Shown: in pieces, positions 38,499-50,437 of the stretch
Layout of the letters: every line of letters begins with the position of its first letter
Position numbering within the stretch: position 1 is the stretch's first letter
Assembly (NCBI GenBank): GCA_010356995.1
Contig: ML996694.1
Span: 671,163 to 735,162 of the forward strand
DNA: 64,000 nt
Source: Trichodelitschia bisporula
Taxonomy: Eukaryota > Ascomycota > Dothideomycetes > Phaeotrichales > Phaeotrichaceae
Direction: 5' to 3'
Program-made: the position numbers and the translations under genes
The notes under the pieces: model-generated
Seen by the model: only the letters and a program-made list of their open reading frames with translations
Database searches by the model: none
What the model was told of the DNA's origin: nothing

Positions 38499-40047
38499 CT
38501 ACAACCCGGCCGCAAGCACATCCTTCTTCATCGCCTTACACCCCACCTTATCATCCAACTCAGGCCCGACAAGCTGATCATCATACTCCCCAAACACCAA
38601 CACCGGCCCCTCGCCCGCCGTAACCTTCGGCCACCCCGCCGGTTGCCCCGTGTACGCCAAATCCGCCCACCGGCCCTGCATCGCGCCGCTGACCCGCGCC
38701 AACTCACTCTCATTATACGTCCTAAACACCGCCCCGATCTCAAAGCTATGCCACGCGCCGGCGTGCGGGAAGGGCGCGCTCTTCGCCTTTACGTCGAACA
38801 CGTACCGATACACGTCGTACCCGGACTTCGCAGCGTGGTCCGCGAGCTCGGCGGCGGGGCATTGGAAGGTTAGGGCTGTGACTGCGGCGGCGGTAGCGGG
38901 GAAAGAGGTAGCGGCGAAGTCCAGTCCGCCGAAGATGCCGGCGAAGGCGGAGCCGTCGTCCGCATTTGACCCGATGATCAGCGGCACTTTCGCCGCTTTG
39001 CCGCTCGTGAAGCGCGCGGCAACGTCAGCCGTGCGCGTAATTTCGTCGGCCACGGGATCGAACCCGAGATTTGCGCGCTCGATGGTGTCCTTGATCGCCT
39101 CGGCGGGTACGGCGCGGAGACACGTCAGCGGCGAAGGGGCGAAGGTGCAGTTCGTGGCTTTCAGCAAGGTCGTATAGCTCGTTTCCCCGCCGGTCACGCC
39201 CATGGCGTTGGATTCGAGGATGGCGGCGCGGAAGGGGAGCGGGTTGGGCGGGAGCGCAACGAGTTGCTTAACCGACCAAGCGCCCGCGCTCTCGCCAAAG
39301 ATGGTGACTTGGGCTGGGTTGCCGGAGAAGGAGGCGATGTTGGCCTGCACCCACTTCAGTGCGAGGCGTTGGTCAAGGAAGCCCGGGTTTGCCTCGCCGT
39401 TGGGGAGTTCGGGGGAGTTGGGGAAGCCGAAGACTGCTTACGTTAGGAGGGGTGTGGAAGGAGTGGTTTCTGGGGGGGACGTACCATTGGTGCGGTAGTT
39501 AATATTCACGAGCACGACATCGCGCTGCAGCGCAAACTTCTCCCCGTTATACACCGGTAGACTCGCGGCGCCGGCCTGCAGATTCCCGCCGTAGATCCAC
39601 ACCATGACCGGGAAGCCGCCTTTAGGCGCGGGGCCGGACGGGCTCCACACGTTTAGGTACAGGCAGTCTTCGCTCTCGGGCTGGATGGGCATGTTGAAGA
39701 CTTCGATGGTGAAGTTGCGGACTTTTTCCGGATCTGTGCGAGTCAGTATCTGGAGTTAGAGCAAGGAGGAGGGGAGGGCCGTGAGACGCACAATTGAACT
39801 GCGTGATGCAGCTCGGCTTGTAGTTTGTTGCATCCAGCGCCTCGGTCCACGCATTCGGCTCCTTGGGGGCGCCGAACCGCAGAGGCGGCGATTCGGCGAA
39901 GGGAATACCGAGGAATTCATTGACGCCGCTGTCCAGCGTCTTTCCCGTCACGGGACCCTGCGCCGTCTTCGCAGTCGGAGCGGTAGCGAGCGGCGCGGCG
40001 GCGGCGACGGCGGCCAGCGCCGCGGTGAGGAGGGCGCGCGGCGACAT
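38499..40047 (-). CDS. Secreted type-B carboxylesterase/lipase
   Basis: An alpha/beta-hydrolase of the carboxylesterase (COesterase) family, cleaving esters outside the cell. Three exons (40047-39792, 39733-39485, 39433-38499) give 479 aa, somewhat short for the about 530-560 aa usual. The N-terminal signal peptide is MSPRALLTAALAAVAAAAPLA. Family marks are EFLGIPFAESP, SEDCLYLNVW, the oxyanion segment WIYGGNLQAG, the nucleophile elbow TIFGESAGAWSV, an acidic residue in SNADDGSAFAG (Asp where Glu is common) and the His in AGAWHSFEIGAVF. The triad is therefore complete. The adjacent same-strand amidase suggests a hydrolase neighbourhood, but co-regulation is not shown. Confidence 0.9.
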
Positions 40048-40457
40048 TCCTCTAACTTTTACTTCGAAAACGAGGGACTGGTAGGATTTCCTACGTAGAG
40101 CAAGCGAATGTGGGAAGCAAACGAGGGAAGTGTGTTCCTGGGCCTGGCCGCCCTGGGCGATTGAGCTACATACATACTTACCCGCCGTTCCTGACGGTTG
40201 CCCGCGAGTCCACGGCGCCGGGACCTGAGCGTTCGCTCGCAGCCGAGGAAGAGGGTGTGGGATAGATGGGGCGCGGGCCCGGGGGCGGGCAGGGCGGTAT
40301 GAAGTGATATGGGGACGGGTCGGCGGGTGCAATATCGCGGCATGGCGCGGCGGGAGGTGGAAGGCGAACGGCAGGCCGGCACCACAGTGGTGACAGATGT
40401 GTGCAGTTTCGCCCCGCGAATGCCATAACTTACGTGCTTGTAGTATCCATGGGCGCC
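40048..40457. other. esterase promoter / amidase 3' flank
   Basis: About 410 bp, GC-rich, with no gene seen. The minus-strand frame upstream of the esterase ATG stays open to 40332, but a signal peptide right after 40047 supports the chosen start. Confidence 0.4.
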
Positions 40458-42273
40458 CTACGTGCGGCTCGGGGCATGCATACCCAAGTCTTTGAGTATG
40501 ATATCCGCCATCTGCAGAACCTTCTCCTCCTCGAGTCGCCGGCCTACGAGCTGCAGATTAACCGGCATGTCGTGCACGGCCTCCTCGTTGTCTGCAGCTG
40601 GTTAGCCCTACGCCCTCACCCCCAAGTAGGTAACGTACATGAACCGCTTATTTCAGCGCAGACGTCGCTGAGTGGTGCATGGGCCTCTGCCGCTGCGCGG
40701 TCCAGCTCGCGGTGCGCCGTTACCCCACTAGGGAAGGAGAGTGCCGTGTAGTCAAGCACGTTGAAGACGCCGGTGTAGCCGACGTATTTGAAGTCCTGGT
40801 GCGCGACGGAGGCGTAGGGCGTTGTGGGGCCTAGGGAAGTCAGCCTTATCAGTGACTTCCAGGTAAACCGGAAGGGAAGGTATACACAAAATGCCATCCA
40901 GCCCCGCGACGCCATTCCACCGATCCAAATACGCCTTACACAGCTCCGTGCGCTCAGCTTGCAGCTTCCACAGCTCGGCGACGCCCATTTCGCTCGCAGC
41001 CTTGTAGTACGCCATCTCCGGGCGCCACGGCTCGCCCACCGGATCCAGAATCGACTTCACCGTCTTCCCGCCATCCGCGACGAAAAACCTCCCCAAAATC
41101 TCCGCAATCCGCTCATGTCCCTCCGCGCGCCACTCCACGACCTCATGCCCAGCGGCTTGTAACTGTTCCACCGTCTCGCGCAGTGCGCGCCGCACCGGTG
41201 GCGTCGGCATTACCACGCCATCGTGCCACATCACGGCTAGCTTCAGCTTCCGGCCCAGACTAACCTCGCGCCAGGGAATCGGCAGGCAACGCGGATCCGC
41301 CAGCCACGGCCTTGCCTCAACGACGGTCTTACTAAACAGAACCAAGTCCTCGAGACTCCGCGCCATCGGGCCGTTAACGCTCTGCACAGCTTCTTGTCCC
41401 GCGAGTCCGGACTTCGCGCCCAGGGTGGGGAAACGGCCGAACGAGGGGCGGAGGGTGAATATCCCAGTACAGGCAGCGGGGATGCGTAGCGAGCCACCTG
41501 TCCCGTTAGCTCCGCATAAGAGAGCAGGAAAAAGGGCGCACCGATATCCGTCCCGACCCCGAGCGCACTGCCGCCAAACGCAATCAGTGCGCTCTCGCCT
41601 CCCGAACTGCCCCCGCTCGTCAAGGCCCTGTTCAGCGGATTCAGCGTCCGGCCGAAGACGTTATTTACCGTCTCGGCGATCATCATTGCTGTCGGGACGT
41701 TGGTCTTGACGTAGAACACTGCGCCTGCGTTGCGGAGGAGCTGCACCAGCGTGGAGTCGTAGGTCGCGGGCTGGTTGACCCAGGACACGAAGCCGACTGT
41801 GCTGTCCACGCCCATAATGTTGAAGTTGTCCTTCAGGCTAATTGGCAGCCCGTGGAGCGGCCCTTTCGGGCGCCCAGTCGTGCGTAAGTGCTCGTCCAGG
41901 GCCGCGGCCGTGGACCGCGCGGTGTCGAACAATGTCTCGGAGAGGCAATTCGTCTGCCGATTACATCAGTCACGTCCGTAGCCTGAGGAAGACGTACGAG
42001 CTGATGCGCAACGGCGGCGCGCTTGCAGTATGCCTCTGCAACCTCCACCGCGGACCATGCGCCGCTGGCCAGCTTCTCGAGCAGCGACGCCGCACCCAGG
42101 CTCGTGAGCTCCAGCTCGCGCGAGGTGAAGAAGCGGGATTCAGCGGGGAAGCGGGTGACATTGAGCTGCGAGTCGGGCGGCTTGATGGCGTCCGGGAGGA
42201 ACCAGTCAGGTGGGATGGAGGCGAGGAGCAGGTTGCGCTTGAGAGCGGCGATGTCTTCCCACTTTTCGGGCAT
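40458..42273 (-). CDS. Amidase, amidase-signature family (AmdS/GmdA-like)
   Basis: Hydrolyses carboxylic amides to acid and ammonia; the fungal AmdS group uses acetamide or other small amides. It is spread over about six exons, about 550 aa. The catalytic Ser-cisSer-Lys triad is visible: SLKDNFN (Lys), TSGGSSGGESALIAFG (cis-Ser) and GSLRIPAACTGIF (nucleophile Ser). An intron (donor GTGCGC) falls between GTDIG and GSLRIPA. The C-terminus NLQLVGRRLEEEKVLQMADI is typical. Start codon chosen at MPEKWEDIAALKR, which matches fungal amidase N-termini (W...KR). No signal peptide, so it is cytosolic. The last intron, starting about 40627, splits SGSY-NEEAVHDMP. Confidence 0.9.
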
Positions 42274-42952
42274 TGTGGATGGGTGGAAAGAGGCGAGAGG
42301 GAAAAGGGAGAGGGTGAGGCATTGTGAGGCCGAGGAAGATAGCGATATGTATGTCGGGTGTTGGCGTGATCGGTACCCCGCGCATGTAGACGCGGGGTGC
42401 GATGCGGGGTGAGTTCGCCCGATGATGCACGCCGATTCCCGATGCGCCACCCGCACTTGGCGGGGATTGGATTGCCGGATGGGGAAGGTCGTGATAACGG
42501 GATAACTCACAGGAGATTAATAGAAGCATACACTTGACAATTGCAAAGCCTACGGTGTAAATCGAAAGGTTGATAAAAGACGAAGAGAAGAGAGAGTCTC
42601 TTGACTCTTGAGACTAAAATACCTGATGATGCCCAGTTTCCTATGCTCCTTCCCTCCATCATGCGCACATTACATTATGTCCCTTCCTCCGATAAGTATG
42701 CTCCCTCCTGGCATAAGAATGCTCTTCCCTGGCTTAAGAACGCTCTTTTCTGGCACAACAATCCTGCTTCATGTCTACATCAGAGATGAGGGAGATAGAC
42801 AACAGTTGTAACACGGCCTCATATTTCGAAGAGAAAAAGACCATGGGAAGTATAGCGATACCCATCTACCACCTTACTCCAGTCGTAAATCCTAACACCC
42901 GCACAAAGGATGGACATCGTCAACGCCTTAAACACCATTCAGTCCTCACCCC
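42274..42952. other. intergenic with short 21-nt repeats
   Basis: About 680 bp upstream of the amidase, containing the 21-nt repeat at 42700-42762. No convincing gene. Confidence 0.4.
42700..42762 (+). repeat. 21-nt tandem repeat, three copies
   Basis: Units at 42700, 42721 and 42742 follow GCTCnnnnCTGGCnnAAnAAn. Imperfect minisatellite. Confidence 0.85.
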
Positions 42953-43383
42953 TCACGCCATGCTCTCCAACATCGCCCCCTCCTTCACCGACTCCGTAAT
43001 TCCTTCCGCCGCCATCCTCTCTGGCGTCTTCTCCTGCACATAACGCACCTGCCCCTTCATCAGCCTCAAAAAGCCCCCAAGCACTAAACCTCCAAACTCA
43101 CATTCGGATCCCCCCTCAGCCTTCCCACCTCCTCCTCCCCCAGCCCAAGAACCGTATAAACCTTCAACTGCCCAAAATTCCACACCTTCATCACCTCCGC
43201 GCCCACACATACCCCGCCACCAAGCCGCTCAATCGGATTCGCGCTAGGCCACGCATTGTCCTCGACGAAGGCGACGATGTGTTCCGGAGCGTGGGTACCG
43301 GCTACGCGGTGGAGAGCCCGGCGGTGGGGAGCGAGACGTGTGTGCCAGAAGAGGGAGCGGGAGAGAGAGGGGGTGCGATACAT
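42953..43383 (-). CDS. Small protein with mitochondrial-like N-terminus, unknown
   Basis: Two exons (43383-43102, 43048-42953) joined by a 53-nt intron (GTGAGT, branch GGCTGATG, GGGCAG) give 125 aa. Translation without splicing stops five codons after the donor. The N-terminus MYRTPSLSRSLFWHTRLAPH is rich in Arg/Ser/Leu and lacks acid, as in a mitochondrial presequence. The body has EHIVAFVEDNAWPSANPIERLGGG-like and KVWNFGQLKVYTVLGLGEEE elements and an acidic helical C-terminus (RYVQEKTPERMAAEGITESV). I do not recognise the family. An upstream in-frame ATG at 43500 would add 39 aa that look non-coding. Confidence 0.65.
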
Positions 43384-44158
43384 TGTTGTGTGAGGTAAGG
43401 CTGAGAGTATTTGAAGATGGAGTTTGAATGATTCGACGAGAAATTCACCGAGACTGTCCCGGAGGGAATGGGAGGAGCGATTTAAATGCTCAATTAGCAT
43501 GAGGCCGGATTGCGCGGAGGGCTAATACCTCGCCTTGCCGCCGATTGCCGGATGTCGCGGACGGGCGGACGGAGACGCGTGAGCAGAGTCCGCAACTCGG
43601 GCCGGAGCGCGGGATAGGAGAGTTCGGGCGGAAGGAGGTAAAATTACCGCGCCTGAGCCGGAAGACGAGATCGAACCTTCACATTCAAAACATATCTCAT
43701 CTTCATATAATGTTGAATGCATCTTTCAGCCTTCCAGAGCTTCCCCACATCCCCACTCATCGTGACCTCACCCTTGTCAGATGCTCCATTTCTCCGCAAC
43801 CTATGCTCCACCATGACACTCGCTCCGATCCCTCCCCACCTATTCATTAATGCCAGAGGTCTTCAACAGAGCATCACAGCCTCACAGTGCACAAGCCACA
43901 AATATTCACAAAGTCCTCATTCCATCTCAAACCCCCAAGCCACGCCGCCCACCCATCCCATAGCCACATGCATATATTAAAACGCACAAACGCACCCATT
44001 GGATGCCGCAGAAGAGTCAAAAGCATGCCACACAGAGTTTTCAGAGTAAGGTTCATCGCATACAGGCCCAGCACCCATAAAGCCCCAGCCCCCCTCTCAC
44101 AACGCCGCCATGCCGAAAAGCCCACAACCGACCCGGACCCGCGCGTCAAAGAGCAATG
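43384..44158. other. intergenic, 0.8 kb
   Basis: Spacer between the small gene's start and the STU2 3' end, both on the minus strand. No gene or repeat seen. Confidence 0.35.
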
Positions 44159-46966
44159 TTAATGAGGGCGTGAGAGACCCTGCTTGGCCTACGAGATGTC
44201 AGCACTTGTCTCACTCCGTAAAACCGCAAGACCAACCTTCATCATCTCAATCCTCGCCTTAAGATTCTGCGTAACCTCCGCCGCACGTTTCCAACTCTCC
44301 GCACCCCCAGCCTGCCCCGCGCCCGCCCCAGCACTCGGCAAACTCCGCTCCTCAGCTGGCGTCGCGAAGCGACTATTCCTTGGACTGCTGGCGGCGTACG
44401 AACTTGGCGCACCGCTCCCCCCATACCCGAACCCGGCCGACGAACCCCCTGTCAAAGGCGGCGATCTCAGCTTCTGCCTAAGGGCCACAGGGTGGTCCAT
44501 GTTCTCCTTACCTTCTACCGAGGCCGTGGGGCTGGTGACGAAGGAGCGGCTGCTGCGGTAGCCCGCCATGCCGTTGTGGCCCGCTGCGGCGGCCGCCTGC
44601 GCCGTCCGCTCGTCTTGGTAGATCTGCTCGGAGAGATCCATAGGTGGGGGACTGTTGGCGCGCACTTGCCGGCTGAGTTCGCGCTTGAGCCGGTCGACCT
44701 CGCGCTGCTGATGCGATACCATTTGCTGTGCTTCCTCAGCGTCGGACCGCGCACGCACCAGTTGCGTCTCCTTCGCTTTGATGGATAGCACGTCGCGTGT
44801 GTGGTCCTCGATCAGCTGCGCGTTCTGGTTCGTCAGCTCGTGGATTTGGCTGCTGAGCCGCGACTTCTCCACTCGCAGACCCTCGTTCTCCCGCCGGATA
44901 CGCTCGATCTCGAGGCGCAACTCCTCCAGCTCGGCACGTTCCGCTGTGCTCAAGCCAGACAACCCGGAGGCCGTGTATTGCACCGCGTCGGGATCGGCGC
45001 GCATGGGCGTCGCAGCTGGCTTACCAAGCGGGCGGCCGGCGAGACCGCGCCCGGGCCCAAGTCCCAGCTTGGGCTGTGGCGGTGGTGGTGCATCTTCGAC
45101 TGGCGATGCGACCCTGCGAGCTGGTGACGGTGCCGCAGAGGAGGTCCCGAGGGGCCGCTTGAGCGCAGGAGGGCGCGCGCCGCCGGGGCCAGTAAGTCCA
45201 GATTTGGCACCTGCGAGCTTGGACACGCCGGGGCGGGTGCTAGGCCGCACAGCCAGGGGTGTGGGAGGTTCCTCGACAGGCGGCGGCGGGGCAGCGGCTG
45301 GGGGAGCCTTTTTAACACCTGCGGCAGGTTTCTTGCCGACCATGCCCATGCGCTTGGTGTTCGCTGCGGGGGCAGGCTTCGGTGGTGGGGCCACCTTGGG
45401 CTTGAACTTCGCTTTGACTTCGGCGGCCTCGTAGAACTCCTTAATCTTCGTTTTGCGGATTTCGTCCAGACCCTCCAGATGGGCGAGCATGGGACGGTCG
45501 CCCATGATCTTCCACAATGTGCCTAGTACCTCGGCACCGGCGGACCGCTGGGTTTCTTGCGAGTCGGTGAGCAGCTTTATGGAAGCCTCCGCGATGGACT
45601 TGACTTGGGGCGGCTCCGGCACATCGCGTGTAGTCTTGAGAGCGCGGATCAGGAAACGCGTCGACTCGAGCTTCACCTGAGGATTCTTATGCTTGAGGAA
45701 CTCGAGAACCTCCTCGAGACAGTCGGTGAGGTTGGTAGTGGCAAATACAGCATCCAAAGCCGCGCCAATCGCGTCAGTCACGGTCTGCTTCTTCTCCTTC
45801 AAGCGCTCCATCATTGGCGACATTACAGTACCGCGGTACCGCGCAAAGCCTCTACGCAGACCCTTGGCGAGCAGTTCGATACTGTTGGCGGCGGCTGTTA
45901 CAACTGCAATGTTGGCGTCCTTCATGCACTTGGCGAGAGCGCGCAGGATGTCGTCGAACTGTCCCTCTTCAATCCTCGGGTGGTTGATGGCCACCAGAAG
46001 ATCGTCAAGAGCCTCTTTGCGGTCCTTCCACTTGGTCGAGCTTATCCGTTCCTGGAAGTCCTTCGGGATCTTGGGGAACACATTGACAATCTCAAACTCA
46101 GGCTCCAGGTCGATCTCCGCCTCCTCTTCCTCCTCTTCTTCGACTTCGCCTTCTACCTCAGCTGGTGCTGCGGCTTTGGCCGCCTGCTGTGACCTAAGCA
46201 GCCGCTCCTGCTTCGGGGCTGCCTCATCCCGGACTTTCTCGAAGAGCTTCTCCAGGTCCGTCTGCTGCACGGGCTTCAAGTCGTTCCAAAAGAGCGGCTT
46301 CATGGCCTCCTTAATCCAGCGGTAGAACTCCACTGTGAGATTGGTTGCCTCGGCACGCACGTTCTTGTCCGCATGGCCGAACATTTTGGGGAGGAGTTTG
46401 ATCGTGGGCTTGGGCTCCACGACCTTGACGCCGTATGCATGGTAAATCGCCGTGAGCGCCGCAAGGGTAGCGGCGATGATTTTGGGCTGCTTGTGAGAGA
46501 GAAGAGGCAGCAGCTCCTCGACGATTGGGTCTGCCTTGTCCAGCTCAATATATAGCAGCAGAGCCTCAAGCGCCTTTTGCTTCGCTGCCGGACGAGTAGC
46601 AGCAAGGCCCTTCTCGACTATGGAGGTGATGGTGAGGTTGCGCGTCCTGTGTCAGTGCCATTAGCGTGAAGCCATGGTATGCGCGCAAGCTACTTACCGC
46701 GTGCAGCCCTGGATACCTGCGATTTGCAAGAAGGAACACAACGCGCCGAGCGCCTCTTGTTGCGCCGCAACGTTGGAGTCTGCTACGGCGGCCTTCCATA
46801 GTCCCGGATCTTGTAGGAATGTGCGTACCGTGGGGTCGCTCTCGCTGGCAGCTATGTCAAAGGCCTTAGTAGCGGTCTCGTAGGCCTCTTTCCGAACCTT
46901 CCAGTTCTTGTGAGCAAAGCGGTCGGGCAGCGGCAGCGAAGAGAAGTCTTCCTCCTGTTCGGCCAT
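44159..46966 (-). CDS. stu2: XMAP215/Dis1-family microtubule polymerase
   Basis: Adds tubulin at microtubule plus ends and acts at spindle poles and kinetochores (yeast Stu2, Alp14; Aspergillus AlpA). Exons 46966-46698, 46646-44237 and probably 44188-44159 give 902 aa. Two TOG domains are present: TOG1 opens with FAHKNWKVRKEAYETATK, TOG2 with ERISSTKWKDRKEALDDLL, and HEAT-type repeats follow. Then a Pro/Ala/Lys-rich basic linker (residues about 520-650), a coiled coil (ELEELRLEIERIRRENEGLR...) and a Ser-rich tail. The final 48-nt intron is inferred from GCTGAC plus TAG; if unspliced, the protein ends at 44189, the TAG of the acceptor itself. The spliced end is MMKAKQGLSRPH. It is divergent from PAC1. 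Confidence 0.95.
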
Positions 46967-47905
46967 CGTGTCGGATATCCGGCGTCGAAGAGAGTCGTGT
47001 GGACCTGCAAGTAAGGATCTTAGCCGCCGCATTCCCTCAATAGTGACGCAGCACGGTGAAAGACATGCTAGTCACAACGCGCAAAGGCGAAGATGAAGGA
47101 TATGCTGTAGGAGAGGGTGAGGACTAACAACCTCGGGCGCTTCCAAGCCTATTTGGGCGTGTTTGACTCTACACAAGATATGACAATGGGTGTTGTTGAC
47201 AGTCGGACCACACTGCTTCCCGAGACAGGATGGAAGCGTAAAGAAAGTTAGACAAGACGATGCGTAGGTATGAAGGAGAAAGGAAGAAGAAGTGGTGCGC
47301 AGAGGTATGAGGTTGTTGTTGTTGTTGTTGTTGTGGGTAGAGCTTGTTTAGAAGCGTAGGACGGTGGGACGTTTGGAGATGCTGTTGTGCGTTATTTGCA
47401 GATGGCGTTGCGATTATTTGTTTTTTCCCTTCCCGCAGTCGACGGAATCGGAGGGAGAAGTCGTTGCCCGTGCAGCGGAGAGAAACGTCACTCTTCTCAA
47501 CCTCCACCACAAGCTTCTTTTTCGACAATACCGAGCGTGGAACAGACGTTTCACTTCTGTCTATCTTACTGCATTCAAGACAGGTATGTATACAACTCTT
47601 TCTTCGTCTTTATATGTCACTGGTATATCTCCACGCTCCTCAACTACAGCATCTAACGCCTTCCGCGCCCCTCTTGCAGCTATCACGCACCCCTGCATCT
47701 TCCGTCTCTCCCCACACTCTCCACCATCGCCGCCAGCGAGAATCCCAACGGCCTATCAACTCGCCGACTACATTTTCCGTCTTCCGACCCTACAAGCACC
47801 TACCCACCCGCCGCGCGCAAGATACGGAGTGTGCCTGCAATTCATCGGCGACAGATTCCTTGCAAATAGTCTGGGTAGTGGGGTTCCCGGAGGTAGAGCT
47901 CCGCC
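46967..47905. promoter_or_regulatory. divergent promoter STU2 / PAC1
   Basis: 939 bp between two head-to-head microtubule genes. It contains a (GTT)7 microsatellite at 47312-47332, and a likely 5' UTR intron acceptor (CTTACTTGCAG on the minus strand) about 40 bp from the STU2 ATG. Shared regulation is an inference. Confidence 0.5.
47312..47332 (+). repeat. (GTT)7 microsatellite
   Basis: Seven perfect GTT units in the STU2/PAC1 intergenic region. Confidence 0.9.
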
Positions 47906-49372
47906 ATGAGCGCACTTTTGACGACAAGGCAGGCAGAGGAGCTGTGGGTTTTCCTGAATCGCTATCGGTCCCAGCGCGCAACTAACGCCCTATAGCCACA
48001 AGTCCATAATAGCCTATCTAACGGCGTGCAAGCTTACTAAGAGCGCCGCTGCCCTGCGCGAGGAATTGAGTATCGGCGAGAGCTTCGACGATGCCACGCG
48101 CGAGAAGTACCAAGGGCTGCTGGAGAAGAAGTGGACAAGTGTGATACGTCTCCAAAAGAAGGTACATTTGCTCTCATATACACCCCTCGCTGGAGTCTGA
48201 CATGTCAGATATTTGATCTCGAATCCCGTAATTCCAGTCTGCAACAAGAACTCGATTCCGCCACTCCTACATCTCTCTTGCGCAAGAATCAAGACCCCGC
48301 CGAATGGCTTCCTAGGTCTCCCGCACGGCACGGCCTCACCGGTCATCGTCAGCCCGTCACTTGCGTCGCCTTCCATCCTATATTTTCATCACTGGCCTCG
48401 GGTTCGGAGGATACTACAATCAAGATATGGGACTGGGAGTTAGGCGAGCTTGAGCGTACCATCAAGGGCCACACCAAGGGTGTACTGGACGTTGACTTTG
48501 GCGGTCCGCGTGGCGGCACACTGCTTGCGTCTTGCAGCTCCGACCTGACCATCAAGCTGTGGGACCCCAGCGACGAGTACAAAAACATTCGGACATTACC
48601 CGGACATGACCATTCTGTATCCGCCATCCGGTTCATACCCTCTGGCGCGGCGGGAAGTCCTGCGTCGGGCAACCTCCTTGTGTCGGCATCACGTGATAGA
48701 ACCCTCAAGATCTGGGATGTGACGACGGGATACTGCGTCAAGACGATCCGAGGACACGCCGATTGGGTGCGTGATGTGGCACCATCCTTTGACGGCCGGT
48801 GGCTTCTATCAGGCGGCAATGATCAGTCTGCGCGACTGTGGGATGCCAGCAGCGGTGAGATGAAGGGTACGTTTGTCGGGCACGAGCATGTGGTGGAGTG
48901 CGTCGCGATTGCGCCGCCGGCAGCCTACGAACATCTCGCCAAGTTGGCAGGGTTGCAACGGGCACCGGCAGCGAGCAGTTCGGCCGAGTTCGTTGCGACA
49001 GGTAGTCGGGACAAGACCATCAAACTGTGGGACACGCGGGGGACGATGATTAAGTCGTTGGCGGGACATGATAACTGGGTACGTGCGCTCGTCTTCCACC
49101 CCGGCGGCAAGTACCTGCTGTCTTGCGGTGATGACAAGACGATCCGCTGCTGGGACCTCTCGCAGGAGGGCAAGTGCGTGAAGACGGTCGAGAATGCGCA
49201 CAACCACTTCGTCGCGGGCATGCGGTGGGCGCCGGGGATAGTCAAGGAGCCGCAACCGACGAACGGCGAAAACGGGACGACGGCGAATGGGACGGCACCG
49301 GCGCAAGTAGCCATCCGATGCGTGATTGCGACGGCATGCGTCGATAGCGTAGTGAGAGTTTTCGCCTCGTGA
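47906..49372 (+). CDS. pac1: LIS1/NudF/PAC1 dynein regulator
   Basis: Binds and regulates cytoplasmic dynein at microtubule plus ends for nuclear migration. Three exons (47906-47943, 47996-48161, 48209-49372) give 455 aa, as for Aspergillus NudF. The first intron splits [12 protein letters not shown], restoring the LisH dimerisation motif. A short coiled coil follows ([20 protein letters not shown]). Seven WD40 repeats complete the beta-propeller, including [106 protein letters not shown] and [11 protein letters not shown]. Confidence 0.97.
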
Positions 49373-50437
49373 TGTGCACAGGGAAAGGATATATGTATGC
49401 GGCAGGTGGCCGAGGCTGTGTGTCTGGTTGGATCAAGTGGTTGCCGTCTGCATGCTGGCGGCGTTCGCAGGGGGCGTCATGAGTGTTTTTACGTGACAAC
49501 GGTGGGCAGTATGTGGGAGTTCGGGACGCCGTGCTTTGGACGATGGGGATATGAATACATTTACGCCGTCACATCGCAGATTTGATGCTTCATCGCCTTG
49601 CTTTACCTGAGCTTTGCCTTGTTTGTTGACGTTGAATGGTGCCATGGTGATCACGGGCTATATGTATTTAATTTAGAGCCTGCTGCATTTGCCCGTCTCC
49701 AATGAAGAATCAAGGACGTGCCGTGTCACGGTACTCGGGTTGCAAGCCATCCGCAGGCCTGTAGAGGCGCTTATCGGCACTGTTATACCCTGCTGCAGCT
49801 GAGGTACATGGATACATCTTGTTCACGGCGGGCGAAGCGGCTCGGCATTGTTGATGTTTTGATGCCTCCCTGTACGGTTTTGGAGTAAGAAAAATATCTT
49901 CAAAAATCAGACTTTGGCGACGAGAAGTTATAACTCGAGGCACGAACTGTAGAAGGCATGCTGCTCAAGGTAGAAGCTGGGCTATATGATCCGCAATATG
50001 CCATCTGTGTTTTGGCAGGCGAAGAGGACAACCCGGTGCAAGGCTCTTGAGAATTGGATATTGACATGGCCCGTGCACAGGACGTTGTGGGGTGTCAGGT
50101 TGTTGTTGGTTGCTCCGTTTCCGTGACAACCTCCCGCAGCTCCAACAACATCCACTTAACCACCTGCTCCGCCTCAAGCTGCGCGCAGCTGCTTCGCTTC
50201 GCAAACACACTGCCGTTGTCACTTTGTTTCTGCTCGTCCGCCTTTCCCCCATCTCTCCTACGCCAACGCCCGTTCGTTTCTCTTCCTCAACACTCATTGT
50301 CAATTGCCTGCCGCTGCTGAGCAACGTCGAGTATCAAAATCTATTCTTGCCTCGCCGGCTTGCTGCCGTCATTGCCATTGTTTTGAGCAGCATTCCACTG
50401 CGACAGTGCTACAGGTTAGGACAATTTACATTCCATC
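49373..50437. other. 1.1-kb interval before BUD4
   Basis: PAC1 3' flank and BUD4 promoter/leader. Pyrimidine-rich from about 50150 to 50330. No gene recognised; a plus-strand ORF at 50092-50499 looks like leader sequence. Confidence 0.4.

Noticed and set aside
36883-42273. Possible secondary-metabolite cluster
   Set aside because: A GPI protein, an esterase and an amidase are adjacent, but there is no polyketide synthase, peptide synthetase, terpene synthase or cluster regulator.
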